The notes beneath the pieces were generated by a model, which made no database searches, was not told the DNA's origin, and saw only the letters and a program-made list of their open reading frames with translations. From positions 1-12,962 of the forward strand of contig VKHC01000171.1 in the NCBI GenBank assembly GCA_015143735.1: 12,962 bases of DNA, in the 5' to 3' direction. A program made the translations under genes and the position numbers. Origin of the DNA: Synura sp. LO234KE. Lineage: Eukaryota; Sar; Synurophyceae; Synurales; Mallomonadaceae. This document shows, piece by piece, positions 1 to 7,954 of the stretch. Each line of letters starts with the position of its first letter. The first letter of the stretch is position 1.

Positions 1-1
1 A

Positions 2-1064
2 CTAATTTACTGCATATGGCGAGCTCGCAATCAAACAAAGTGGCTGGAAACAAAAATTGATGACGACTAACATCAAAAGTTTTGCTTCCGCGTGCGTTCA
101 ACTCTGAATGCTTATGAAGATAAAGTCGGAAGGCAGTGATGGTTATGTATTTCTCTCCAATCACATAAAATATCACCATTTACCTCCACGAACTTTTTGA
201 TCTGAAACTGCTCGCTCTTTCTCTTTTCCTCCATAGCCTGTGTGACAACACAGCCGATGTAAAAAAAGTCAAACAAACTGCCACTTCACTGTCGCAAAAA
301 AGTCATACATCGAATCCTATTCCTTACTAACACTACCCGGGGTCCGGTGACCACAATAGTCTGCACGACAGTTATACTATTTCAATGATCTTGTGAAGGT
401 GGTTCGTTTTCAACGTTGACAGGCATGACAAGGCGTTCTGCGTAATTTAGCTATGTTCAGCGTTCAGTTCACCATATCACCTTCACAAATAAATAATGTA
501 AATTACCACTAGTTCATAGATAGGAGAAGTCAAACTAGTACACGCACCTTCACTCGTCGCCGCTCTTTCTCAATATCATGCAGTTTACGCTTCAACATCA
601 CCTTCAACTCTTCGCCGTGATGCTCTAGCATTTGAACCTGCCGTCAAAGTATTAGGCAAGCAATAGTAGAATCGTGATTGCAATGGACGCTTGGACAATC
701 ACGAGAAAAAGAGAAAAAGTGGAAGTCCGGGGAGAATAGTTATCCATAATAAATAGGTCGCTAATGCTGAGAAGACTTAAACAAGAAGATGTGAAGAAAG
801 AAAGCGTTGTGGCGTAGGGAATTTATTTTGCGAGCATTCATGTTTTTTGTCAGCATAATCGATATGCATTTGTAGTGATGCACCGGAATTTCTGCGCTCC
901 TTTACCTCATCAATGATCATCAATCCTGGAGGTACACCACAGCTATAGGACAATTCCTTTAGAAACGTGTGCTCAAAGCTTTTCCGCTCAGTGCAGTCGA
1001 AGATCAATTTTGTAGTTGTGTCCATATTCCTATCGCCGCGGCCCACCTTGGCCTCTGCAGACAT
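2..1064 (-). CDS. Gene A: unknown protein, four exons, charged helical C-terminus
   Basis: I do not recognise this protein. The proposed exons on the minus strand are 1064-906, 637-548, 237-184 and 43-2. All junctions are phase 0: donors GAG|GTAAAG, AAG|GTGCGT and GAG|GTAAAT, acceptors ggcag, acacag and ttccag. The joined frame is 114 codons including the stop. Residues 1-53 look globular, with FDCTERKSFEHTFLKELSY; residues 54-101 are a Lys/Glu/Arg-rich stretch likely to be alpha-helical or coiled coil. The ATG at 1064 directly follows an AG with a pyrimidine-rich tract before it, so the coding start may lie just after a 5' UTR intron, or this exon may be internal. The final stop TAG at 4-2 overlaps a possible donor, GCA|GTAAAT, so the gene may continue beyond the window edge. 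Coding character is fair; function is unknown. Confidence 0.5.
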
Positions 1065-1282
1065 CTGTTATCAAGTAAAGAACGAAATGGAATGTAAGAT
1101 TAGGAGGGGGAAAGTCCAGGGGTGATAATATTAAAAACGCGAGTATTTAAATGGTTAACTAGTGCACTTATACCATATCACGCGATTGAATAATAATATT
1201 GTCGTAAAGAACAATCGACCATCACTAGCGAACCCTTTTGATGCAGAAAACATATTATATATTAGTGATGGGTAGCGTGAAC

Positions 1283-1330
1283 TATGGCATGACAAGTGGA
1301 GTGACATATGGCATGACGGGTGGAGTTACG
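1283..1330. repeat. 24-base tandem duplication, two copies
   Basis: Copies at 1283-1306 and 1307-1330 share the start TATGGCATGAC and a following GTGGAGT block, with a few substitutions, mostly in the second half. The repeat lies between the gene B poly(A) signal and the putative start of gene A. No function is evident. Confidence 0.75.
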
Positions 1331-1367
1331 ACTTCGATAGGAACGAGTAATCACCCGTAAAAATGCT

Positions 1368-1373
1368 TTTATT
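1368..1373 (-). terminator. Poly(A) signal AATAAA for gene B
   Basis: The minus strand reads AATAAA 62 bases past the stop codon at 1437-1435. This supports the long exon above it being the last exon of gene B and gene A being a separate transcript. Confidence 0.6.
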
Positions 1374-1434
1374 GGGTCAAAAGCAATCGATACTTGAATA
1401 TGTCAGCACGCGCATTTAAACTCCTTCCCTCGAT

Positions 1435-4154
1435 TTACACTAGAGTACAACGGATGGAGACAGGTCTAGTTCTAATCACATTCCTTCCTTTAATTATCGC
1501 ACTTACTGCTGGTGACGAGTCAACGGGATGCGATGCATCCGTTACTTTCTTCGCTTTCGCATCCCCATCCTTATTGCGAGGAGAGGGAGGACGGATCGCG
1601 AGCTTGGCTAATGCGACTCGATCCCGTTGATGTTGAAGATGATTCGGAGTTGATTTCTGTTCGGTGCCCATGACATGGCCCAAGCGTAACATTCCACCCG
1701 CTCGATTGCCCGCTGTATCAGGGTCACTGTCACCAATTACAACAGCATCATGCCCTGTGGGCGCGCGCGAGAAGGCTGTCGGCAGAGGAATGACCACTGC
1801 ATTTCCCAATTTAATCGCCGGAGGCTCGGGAGGTGGCCGACGTGTAAACATCGGCGGCGGCACTACCAGCAACGTGAAGGAGATCTGCACCGCATCTAGA
1901 AGCTTCGGCGCGTTCTCGTCCTGATCAGCGATTGCCGTTGGGGGTGTAGAGTGGGTAGCCATCAGTTCCTTCAACTTATCCGTGGCCGCTCGGATCTTCG
2001 CAAATTGGACCGTGAGCGGTCGGGAGGTTGGCTGAATGACATTGCCATTTTCTTTCGCCTCATAATCCTTGACCTGGGCTTCCAACTCGGCCAACTCACG
2101 CTGTACCTTCTTTTTCTCCTCCAATCTTTCTCTCCTTCTAGCTAACAGCTCCCTAACCCCTTGCATGCCTCGTGACACCAGGGCCGACGTCGCAACAACG
2201 GCTCTATTATTCGCCAATCGCTTTGTCAGTCGGGGCATGGGAAGGGCATAGGAGGGCGGCAATGATAGGCGGGCCGAAAGCACAGTCTCAATAAATGATG
2301 GACGAGTTCGTTCCTTCGTACTCGCTCGAGATTTATTCCCGTCTCGGACTACAGTACGTTTGGTGTCCTTACGTAGTTTTCTTCGCACTATGCTCACACC
2401 AACGCCCTCCGCTCCGCCAGCCCCCCCATCCGAGGTATCCATTGCAGTGCCAAGACTAATGTAACTCCCTCCAACTAACCCTACATTCTCGACCATGATT
2501 TCTCCCAGTGGCAACGCCGCGTTGTTTTGTGTGATGTACAGTGGTACATACTCTGCATCCGTCAGTAACGCCCCGAGCGCCTTCTCCTCACTCGACATTA
2601 TCGAGCGGTTATCAACCACAGACGAGGTGGTGGCAGATGTCACTGCAATCTGTGTTTCATGGGCTTCGATTCGAACCATATCCCAACCCCTATCGACGGC
2701 AAGCCGTTATTAGTGGGAAAGTAGTACACATATTGCGATTCAGAAACCAACAGATTTGACAGGGTTCGATGAGCCTTCTTTATGCATCTACTTCGGCATC
2801 GGTGATGGTCAACAATATGTAAAAAGGTTAAAACAACGTTGCATATATGGAAGAGTGCCATTAGACTGAAATTGCAGCGTCCGACAACATGCTTCAAAAC
2901 ATGGCGAGGGGAAGCTGATTGTCCCCCTTGGGACGCAAGTATTCACGTGTACTAGTAATCAGAATGAAAGAAGTCCTCACTCATCCAATTGTACGAGCAC
3001 AGCGTAATCACTTTGGTGCATACACTAGTACGGCAACTACAGTAACTCATACGTAATCTCTACATCTACACCTACAGGAACCATACATAATGTCTACAAC
3101 TACCCTTACTTCACGGCCGGGTGCCACACACGTCTCACTCGAGCGCGCTCCCTGGCTCTCTCCACCTTCTGCCGATGAGCCTCCAGAGCGCACACTTCGT
3201 CTACCAGGTCTGATAACGCATCTTCAACCTACACTCGCATATCCGTCGTACATGAAAAAGCACATAGCGCGTAGGAACCGTTAAGACATGCATCTAACCT
3301 GATTGCTCAATATGAGAATATCGGTACATGTAAATAGTAGAATACAGAAATGTGTCCTTAGCAGTCAATATTTTATGAGGCCAGAGTACGTGTGTATTCT
3401 TGCCCTAGATTACTCCACGCATTTCATTCCACCCGAATGATGTTCTATCTCAGGACTATGGTAGTCTATACATCGGTTGCGGAGGTGTTCACACGGGCAC
3501 TACCAACGGTGTAGAGGAGAGGCCCGTTGATACGCGTCAATCGTCACCAACTCACACTACCCGGGCACTCATAATACATTTGCTATTCAATTGGCGGAAG
3601 ATTCAGTTCTCAATAAACTACACGACATGAACTTGTCTCGTCGGTAACAACTGGGAAGGCGTGCTAGTCACATACAAGGGATATTTGATCTCCTACGAGT
3701 AGCTAGCTGACTATCGCACATCGTATTGTATGGGTGCGTAGGCTTGCTAATATGGGATACAGTGGAGGAGGAGGTCCACCGAGAGGTCTTTAGCACTGCA
3801 ACAGCAACGTGGACGCACCTGCTCCGCGTCGGTAGGGCGGTTCTGACGACGTGCTAGCTCTCTCTATGAAACCGTTACAAGTCGCAACAGAGCAGGAGTT
3901 GTATTACAGCAACGCGGCGAGAGGTGGTGACGTGGACGGCATACAAGCGTGGAAGAAGCTACCCAGGCCTGAAGAAGTTACTGAAAAGGGACGTCACCTA
4001 CCTGCAGTTTCAATTCGAATAAATTGAATGCGCGCAATCGAGCTTTGTTCTCGGCGTCAGACTCCACGTAGGACCAGTCTAAGTGGACGTCTTCCTCCAC
4101 TGCTTCTCTACAACAATCGCACAAACGGTACAGAACAATAAGGGAAGGTGTGCG
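1435..4154 (-). CDS. Gene B: unknown protein with basic region and coiled coil, 5' end not found
   Basis: I do not recognise the family. Proposed minus-strand exons are 4154-4002 (or 4107-4002), 3863-3819, 3228-3110 and 2689-1435. The first three junctions examined match in phase: CAG|GTAGGT to phase 0, CAG|GTGCGT to phase 0, and GTGAA|GTAAGG in phase 2 joined to ATAG|G, giving a Lys codon. About 523 residues are visible. The 5' part is charged and helical (QRELARRQNRPTDAEQ, then EDALSDLVDEVCALEAHRQ). The last exon encodes a basic patch (SIVRRKLRKDTKR) and a coiled coil, RRRERLEEKKKVQRELAELE, at residues 181-210 counted from the Met at 2679; the rest is Pro/Ala/Thr-rich and probably disordered. 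With the 4107 boundary the first exon starts in phase 2. With the 4154 boundary the frame adds a Cys-containing segment (YRLCDCC) that looks coding. A start codon and promoter were not located. A short alternative is a single-exon gene starting at the ATG at 2679, which has an in-frame stop 30 bases upstream. Confidence 0.6.
2690..3109 (-). other. Intron of gene B (420 bases)
   Basis: This stretch separates the last two gene B exons. The donor is GTAAGG and the acceptor ends in GATAG. The small open frames here on both strands look like chance. Two ACTAGT palindromes occur at 2951 and 3024, near a low-complexity CTACA-rich patch at 3040-3105. Confidence 0.5.
3229..3818 (-). other. Intron of gene B (590 bases)
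   Basis: Nothing coding is supported in either strand. The donor is CAG|GTGCGT at 3818 and the acceptor ends GTGTAG at 3229. It is the longest gap between exons in the window, so a missed small exon is possible. Confidence 0.45.
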
Positions 4155-4686
4155 CTAAGGTTTGTCCTAGAAATACCAGTCTACATATTGGAATAGTACG
4201 TTATTTGCTAAATCCAAGAATGTTGAAGTGCTTTGAAATGATTGATAACAGATTGAAATATTATATTTCGAGGTACACATGTGCAGAAACGGTCGATCGT
4301 ACAGACACACTTGGTTACATCCATTCCTTAATCGTGTCGAGTCCACTAGTGTGGTTCAATTAGAGCGTACGCTATCAAATTCCATGATTAACAAAGGAAT
4401 AAGTATGTGATTCACACAAATTAAATAAAATGCGCGATAAGTTGCTTGAGCCTTAGCCTCACACACTTAAGAAGGTACAGGGATAGGATCACAATAAGAC
4501 GTGCACATGTTGTTCACGCCTTCAAAACTTGAGAGCATAAGCTTTAAAGCAAATATGAACATATAATATCATATAAGAAGGGGGGGGGGAATACTGTGAA
4601 ATTTTACAGATCTAGACATAATGAGAAGCTACCCAAGTATAAAATGTGCTTATTTGATTAAAACGATTCTTTAGCTTACTTTTGTT
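4155..4686. other. Region between gene C and the first visible exon of gene B
   Basis: This should hold the promoter and first exon or exons of gene B plus the 3' end of gene C, but I could not pick any convincing exon. A 71-codon plus-strand open frame at 4148-4363 has no splice or family support. There is a G10 run at 4580-4589 (C10 in the gene C transcript). No AATAAA was seen for gene C. Confidence 0.4.
4580..4589 (+). repeat. Homopolymer G10
   Basis: Ten consecutive G bases lie downstream of the gene C stop, in the probable 3' UTR or spacer. The length is prone to sequencing error and variation. Confidence 0.8.
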
Positions 4687-5229
4687 TCAGTCGCTCAAGT
4701 TTTTGAAGTTTTTCATTCCAAACCTTTCCAATATTCGTTTAAAGTGCGAAAAGAAATTGTAATAACGAACTTTTACCGGTTGTGGTGGTTCCCTTCGTCG
4801 GACTCCCGTCTCTGAATTTACATACCACAACTCCCCTTTAAAATCCTTTTTCATGTGCCAACACTGAGGTATTTTGAAAGGATCAATAAATTTGTTAAGC
4901 TCATCCTCTTCGATGATTGAATTATTCGCCCCATATAATTCTATATTCGACTGATTCTCTTCCATTTGAAGCGCTCTATCTTTGCTAGCAGGTTCCAACT
5001 TAAACACATCTGGAGGTTTAAGAAATGGGCGTGTAATTCCATCATAGGCCTCTTTCGATTTCCCAAAAATCCCGTCAACAATAGGCCATTTATCATTGTC
5101 TTCAATCGCGCCAATAAAATTAGAATCAAAATCGTAAATATCTCTGGCGACATATTCGAGCTGTTGAACAGGCTCAGTACCAGTCACCATCAATTTTAAC
5201 ACGGGTTTTCTTTTACTTTTTGAGATCAT
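4687..5229 (-). CDS. Gene C: unknown 180-aa protein with degenerate WW-like motif
   Basis: A single uninterrupted frame of 180 codons with an ATG in good context (CGACCATGA). I do not recognise the whole protein. Residues 1-9 are basic (ISKSKRKP). The middle is acidic (SIIEEDELNKF at 104-114). Residues 124-149 resemble a WW domain: W124, the central GELWYVNSETG at 132-142, and the terminal Pro pair at 148-149. The second signature Trp, expected near residue 146, is Arg, so a classical Pro-peptide ligand groove may be lost. The C-terminal 25 residues are basic and aromatic (YYNFFSHFKRILERF). It is intronless and AT-rich, unlike genes B and F. It starts 46 bases after the poly(A) signal of gene D on the same strand, so spacing is very tight. 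The coding call is fairly sure from length and composition; the WW assignment is an inference from residue spacing. Confidence 0.65.
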   Translation of the reverse strand: MISKSKRKPVLKLMVTGTEPVQQLEYVARDIYDFDSNFIGAIEDNDKWPIVDGIFGKSKEAYDGITRPFLKPPDVFKLEPASKDRALQMEENQSNIELYGANNSIIEEDELNKFIDPFKIPQCWHMKKDFKGELWYVNSETGVRRREPPQPVKVRYYNFFSHFKRILERFGMKNFKNLSD

Positions 5230-5275
5230 GGTCGGTTCAGTTCTAATAAAGTTATTGACAATACTTATTATTAAT

Positions 5276-5281
5276 TTTATT
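5276..5281 (-). terminator. Poly(A) signal AATAAA for gene D
   Basis: The minus strand reads AATAAA about 125 bases after the proposed stop of gene D and 46 bases before the start codon of gene C. This suggests tandem genes with almost no spacer. Confidence 0.5.
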
Positions 5282-5405
5282 ATATATTCATTTTAGCTTT
5301 TCCGTTACGTTGTTCACCATTCTAATTTCTGTGGCACTTTATCGTGTACCAAACTTAATCAAATATGAACCTGCAGATCTATGGACTTCTTGTCTCAGTT
5401 TCGGT

Positions 5406-6321
5406 TTATGTATTGCCCCCACGACAGTTCATCTTGAATAATTTACGAACCAATAGTGATGAAAGAAATCGAGGAAAGCTCATTGGAGATATGCAAGTTA
5501 TTACGACTTACCACCTGCCCATCAGCTGAGATTCTAACACCCGAGGTTACATTGAATAGAGAATCTTTGTCCCAAATCCTTGGAATGGGTGACGTGAATG
5601 CACAGTTTGCGACCGGTTAATATGGTCGGAAAAGGTTAAGGGTAGCAGGAACAATCAGAACATAAAACATTAAGAGCATCTCTTAAGGTGGAGAGCATCT
5701 AACAGTATTCTTCCAAACAATCATACAGCCGGTCAAGCGAAGCAGCATACTGTTCCCTATTAAATCTGCATTCTTAAACTTTTTGAAGTGCCAGACCAAC
5801 TTGCCTGGAAGAAAAAATTCCTTGGCGACTCTTTCTCTCGAGCGCTGTAAGTTGGTTTAATCATGCTTTGGTGTCACTTCTCATTTTTATTTGTGATTGC
5901 CTTTCTATTTGCACTTACAGTCCTGGGTCGACCCGATAGCAGTACGGAAGCGCAAACATATCAAACGCAACCAGGGCGGGCGGTCCTTATGCTGCCAAGA
6001 TATGCAATAACATGTTTTTCCATTTGTTATAGTAGATAAGGTGGATTTTTCTATTGCGTATGCGGTACTAGCAAAGAACCATCCCTTTTTTCCCCCCTTT
6101 GAATATACCAACCGAAGTGCACTAGTGCCATAAAGCTCATTCCGATCAAGGCTACATACCATAGGCTTGCTAGTACTTTGTTCTTCGCGAGGGTACTTTT
6201 GCCACCAGCATAATTCGGGGAATTGCTGGGTGGGTTCTGGAGGAGGAAGTGGTAGGCATTCAACATGTAAGCTAATAACTTCTTGTTTAACATTTGAGGC
6301 ATGCTTATAGCTAGCTGACAT
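5406..6321 (-). CDS. Gene D: unknown protein, four exons, includes a GC-AG intron
   Basis: I do not recognise this protein. Proposed exons are 6321-5919, 5844-5805, 5578-5512 and 5432-5406, giving 178 codons plus stop. The first ATG after an in-frame TGA is at 6321. Exon 1 is open for 134 codons and includes a Pro-rich stretch (LPLPPPEP) and then a region that looks folded (SALRLVYSKGGKKGWFFAS). Intron 1 is 74 bases with donor ACT|GTAAGT and acceptor ACTTACAG. Intron 2 has donor CAG|GCAAGT and acceptor CCAAG; phases 2 and 1 match and yield Arg. Exon 3 encodes IWDKDSLFNVTSGVRISADG and ends at GTG|GTAAGT. Exon 4, only eight codons, is the least certain part. A GTATGT donor also lies inside exon 1 and could remove about 160 bases in phase with the CAG before 6000, giving a shorter isoform. 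No signal peptide or membrane segment is obvious in this frame. Confidence 0.5.
5579..5804 (-). other. Probable GC-AG intron of gene D
   Basis: The donor CAG|GCAAGT matches the extended consensus known for GC-AG introns, which need strong pairing at the other positions. Removing 226 bases joins exon 2 (ends in AG) to exon 3 (starts with G) in frame. If retained, translation ends after eleven further codons. Confidence 0.45.
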
Positions 6322-6488
6322 CAAAATTCATGCTAAGAATCTCCGAGTGGTGAACGTATTGCTTGTTGAAAGCAAGAATGGTGCAGGCGTGGAAAGAAGG
6401 GGATGCATGCGGGTTCTTTCGCTTTATTCTACTAGTTCTACCACTACCTTCTTGCTTCTTTCAGTGGAACAAGTGACTGTGACTGACA
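6322..6488. promoter_or_regulatory. Putative divergent promoter of genes D and E
   Basis: The start codons of gene D (minus, 6321) and gene E (plus, 6489) face away from each other across 167 bases. A strong plus-strand 3' splice site, with a pyrimidine tract ending in TTTCAG at 6464, sits 24 bases before the gene E ATG. That would place an intron in its 5' UTR. The promoter role is inferred from layout only. Confidence 0.3.
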
Positions 6489-6775
6489 ATGGCAGCAGTA
6501 GTAGGCAGGGCGACTGCCATAAGGCATACACTTAGGGCCAACTGCATGACGCCCCCCCCCTCCTGCGGCACCTTAGAGCCGGTAGCTAGTATTTGCAAAT
6601 TATTCATCCATGCAACTTTTTGCACCATAAAAATATATGGAGAATCATCCAGATGTATCATGGTTATAACCACAAAAAGACAAGGAACGGTGAAGCACCG
6701 CAAAAAGATGACCTTGTCATTGGAGATACTGCAGGAGGAACAGTTGGTCAGTTGGTAACATATATTATCTGGTAA
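6489..6775 (+). CDS. Gene E: possible small protein with mitochondrial-like N-terminus
   Basis: Function is unknown and the gene is uncertain. The proposed model has a coding exon 6489-6581, a 71-base intron 6582-6652 (CCG|GTAGCT to ATCCAG) and a final exon 6653-6775, giving 71 residues. The N-terminus, MAAVVGRATAIRHTLR, has Arg, Ala and no acidic residue, as in mitochondrial presequences. The C-terminal exon has a Gly/Thr-rich segment (LVIGDTAGGTVGQLV). Unspliced reading gives an 89-codon frame ending at 6758 instead. A pyrimidine-rich acceptor at 6464 just upstream supports a spliced 5' UTR, and AATAAA lies at 6941-6946. The minus strand is also open here for 105 codons, which weakens the case. 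Confidence 0.28.
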
Positions 6776-7017
6776 CATTAATCTTAAATTGCTTTTTCTT
6801 AATTCGGAACTAAATAATACTTGTGAATTTTGATTGTATGCTTTTTAATTCACTGATAACTGCCGAATATCTAAGACAGCGGGTCAAAATGTTCCAGAGA
6901 GCAGCGCGTATAGTTGGATAGCAGATGATGGCGGAATCCGAATAAAATGTATTACATCTTCTTAGAAATCCCCAAGTTCAGGGTCGCTGCAAGCAATAAG
7001 TCCTTAAGAAATATTAG
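6776..7017. other. 3' spacer between convergent genes E and F
   Basis: No coding potential is seen. The AT-rich sequence holds a plus-strand AATAAA at 6941-6946 and a minus-strand ATTAAA at 6849-6844. Used together, these would make the two transcripts overlap tail to tail by roughly 100 bases. Confidence 0.35.
6941..6946 (+). terminator. Poly(A) signal AATAAA, possibly for gene E
   Basis: It lies about 165 bases after the proposed gene E stop on the plus strand. It is the only canonical hexamer before the gene F 3' end. Confidence 0.35.
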
Positions 7018-7179
7018 CTAACCATTGTACAACACAGTTTCATGTACAAGAATAATTCTACTAAGTCTGCACTTCAAGACTTGCCGTTCATAAAGTTTAT
7101 GCAAACGCCAATAGAACATTCGAATTGTTTGGAAGGCAACATCGACATCGTCTGCTTTCTCGTTCGAGAAAAGTTCAGT
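7018..7179 (-). CDS. Alternative last exon of gene F
   Basis: Exon 11 contains a donor AAG|GTAGCT at 7289/7288. A good acceptor, CACTATTTCAG, lies at 7180, and both are phase 0. Splicing this 109-base intron swaps the last 14 residues for a 53-codon open stretch (starting TELFSNEKADDVDVAFQ), giving 738 residues. The alternative is that the TGA at 7244 is the true end. Open length alone is only modest evidence. Confidence 0.35.
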   Translation of the reverse strand, partial: TELFSNEKADDVDVAFQTIRMFYWRLHKLYERQVLKCRLSRIILVHETVLYNG

Positions 7180-7954
7180 CTGAAATAGTGCTACTACGAT
7201 ACATCAACAAACGTCCAAGAAAGAACCAGATGAATCCCGCCTCTCACAATGTGCCATCTACACTCGTACGTAGGGCACGCGCAGCTACCTTCGACCTCCT
7301 CTTCTTCTCTTTCTTCAACCGCCGTCTTTCCTTCTTCCGACGACGTTGTTCCCTCTCTCGCTCCTTCTCTCTATCCCTCTCCCTATCTCGATCTCGGACC
7401 CTGTCTTTTTCACGATCTCCTCTTCTTTCTCTGTCTCTTCCCTTCTCTTTATCCTTGCCACGCGGAGGGAGCGACTTCTGCCCCTCTCTTACCCCAAACA
7501 CATCCATCATCTTCCCCCCACTATTCCGGTTCAAAATCAGCATCGCAGCAGACCCAGTGGGAGGACATGGTCGACTTCTCTTCGTAGCAGTTCCATCTTT
7601 AGCCTTTGGTTTCGGAGAGGAACATCGGCTTCGCGGAGAATTCGGTGGCTGTTGTTGTTGTTGTTGTTGCAACTGAAGCATCAGCAACCCATCCTTTTTA
7701 CTATTGTGTCTCTTCACCTGTTGCTGTGGCATGATAGCAGACTTGACGTGTGGGTATTGTTGCCAGCTACTCGACTTGGGATGACGCGGGGGACGGTCTC
7801 CCCGGGACGCTGCTTCTCGCTCTCTCAGCCAGCGACGGTACTCCAGGTCCCGGTCACGCTCGGTGAACATCGCCAAACTCTGTACATACCGTGTACAATA
7901 ACAATCCCAACAACTTTAAATCTCATGCATGAAGTGTCAATAAGACAACTTTGA
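7125..7954 (-). repeat. Low-complexity coding tract: polyQ codons and Arg/Glu/Asp repeats
   Basis: Within exon 11 of gene F, a run of CAG/CAA-type codons at about 7648-7670 encodes Q7. Purine-rich codons at about 7280-7460 encode alternating Arg/Glu/Asp/Lys. The plus strand is consequently Ser/Leu/Phe-rich and open in several frames, which creates spurious long open frames there. Confidence 0.7.

Larger units (their letters stand above)
1065..1434. other. Intergenic region between genes B and A
   Basis: No coding stretch is supported here on either strand. It holds the 3' end of gene B, with its poly(A) signal, and the probable 5' region of gene A. It also contains a 24-base tandem duplication at 1283-1330. 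An AT-rich stretch near 1249-1262 could serve as a TATA-like element, which is only a suggestion. Confidence 0.5.

Noticed and set aside
1394-2759. Several plus-strand frames of 60-86 codons opposite the long gene B exon
   Set aside because: They are antisense to a 414-codon minus-strand frame that has coding composition, a coiled coil and a following poly(A) signal.
3090-3284. Plus-strand 64-codon frame
   Set aside because: It is antisense to gene B exon 3228-3110, whose charged helical product and splice phases are more convincing.
4148-4363. Plus-strand 71-codon frame
   Set aside because: No family resemblance, splice signals or poly(A) support; it lies in likely intron or spacer of gene B.
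6051-6302. Minus-strand 83-codon frame with a hydrophobic segment (ASLWYVALIGMSFMALVHFG), resembling a one-pass membrane protein
   Set aside because: It overlaps gene D exon 1 in another frame. Gene D has a longer open frame and phase-consistent downstream exons. Dual coding cannot be excluded but has no support.
7125-7954. Plus-strand frames rich in Ser/Leu/Phe/Arg, including SR-like runs
   Set aside because: They are antisense shadows of the purine-rich Arg/Glu codons and CAG run of exon 11. The minus strand continues a recognised protein in phase.
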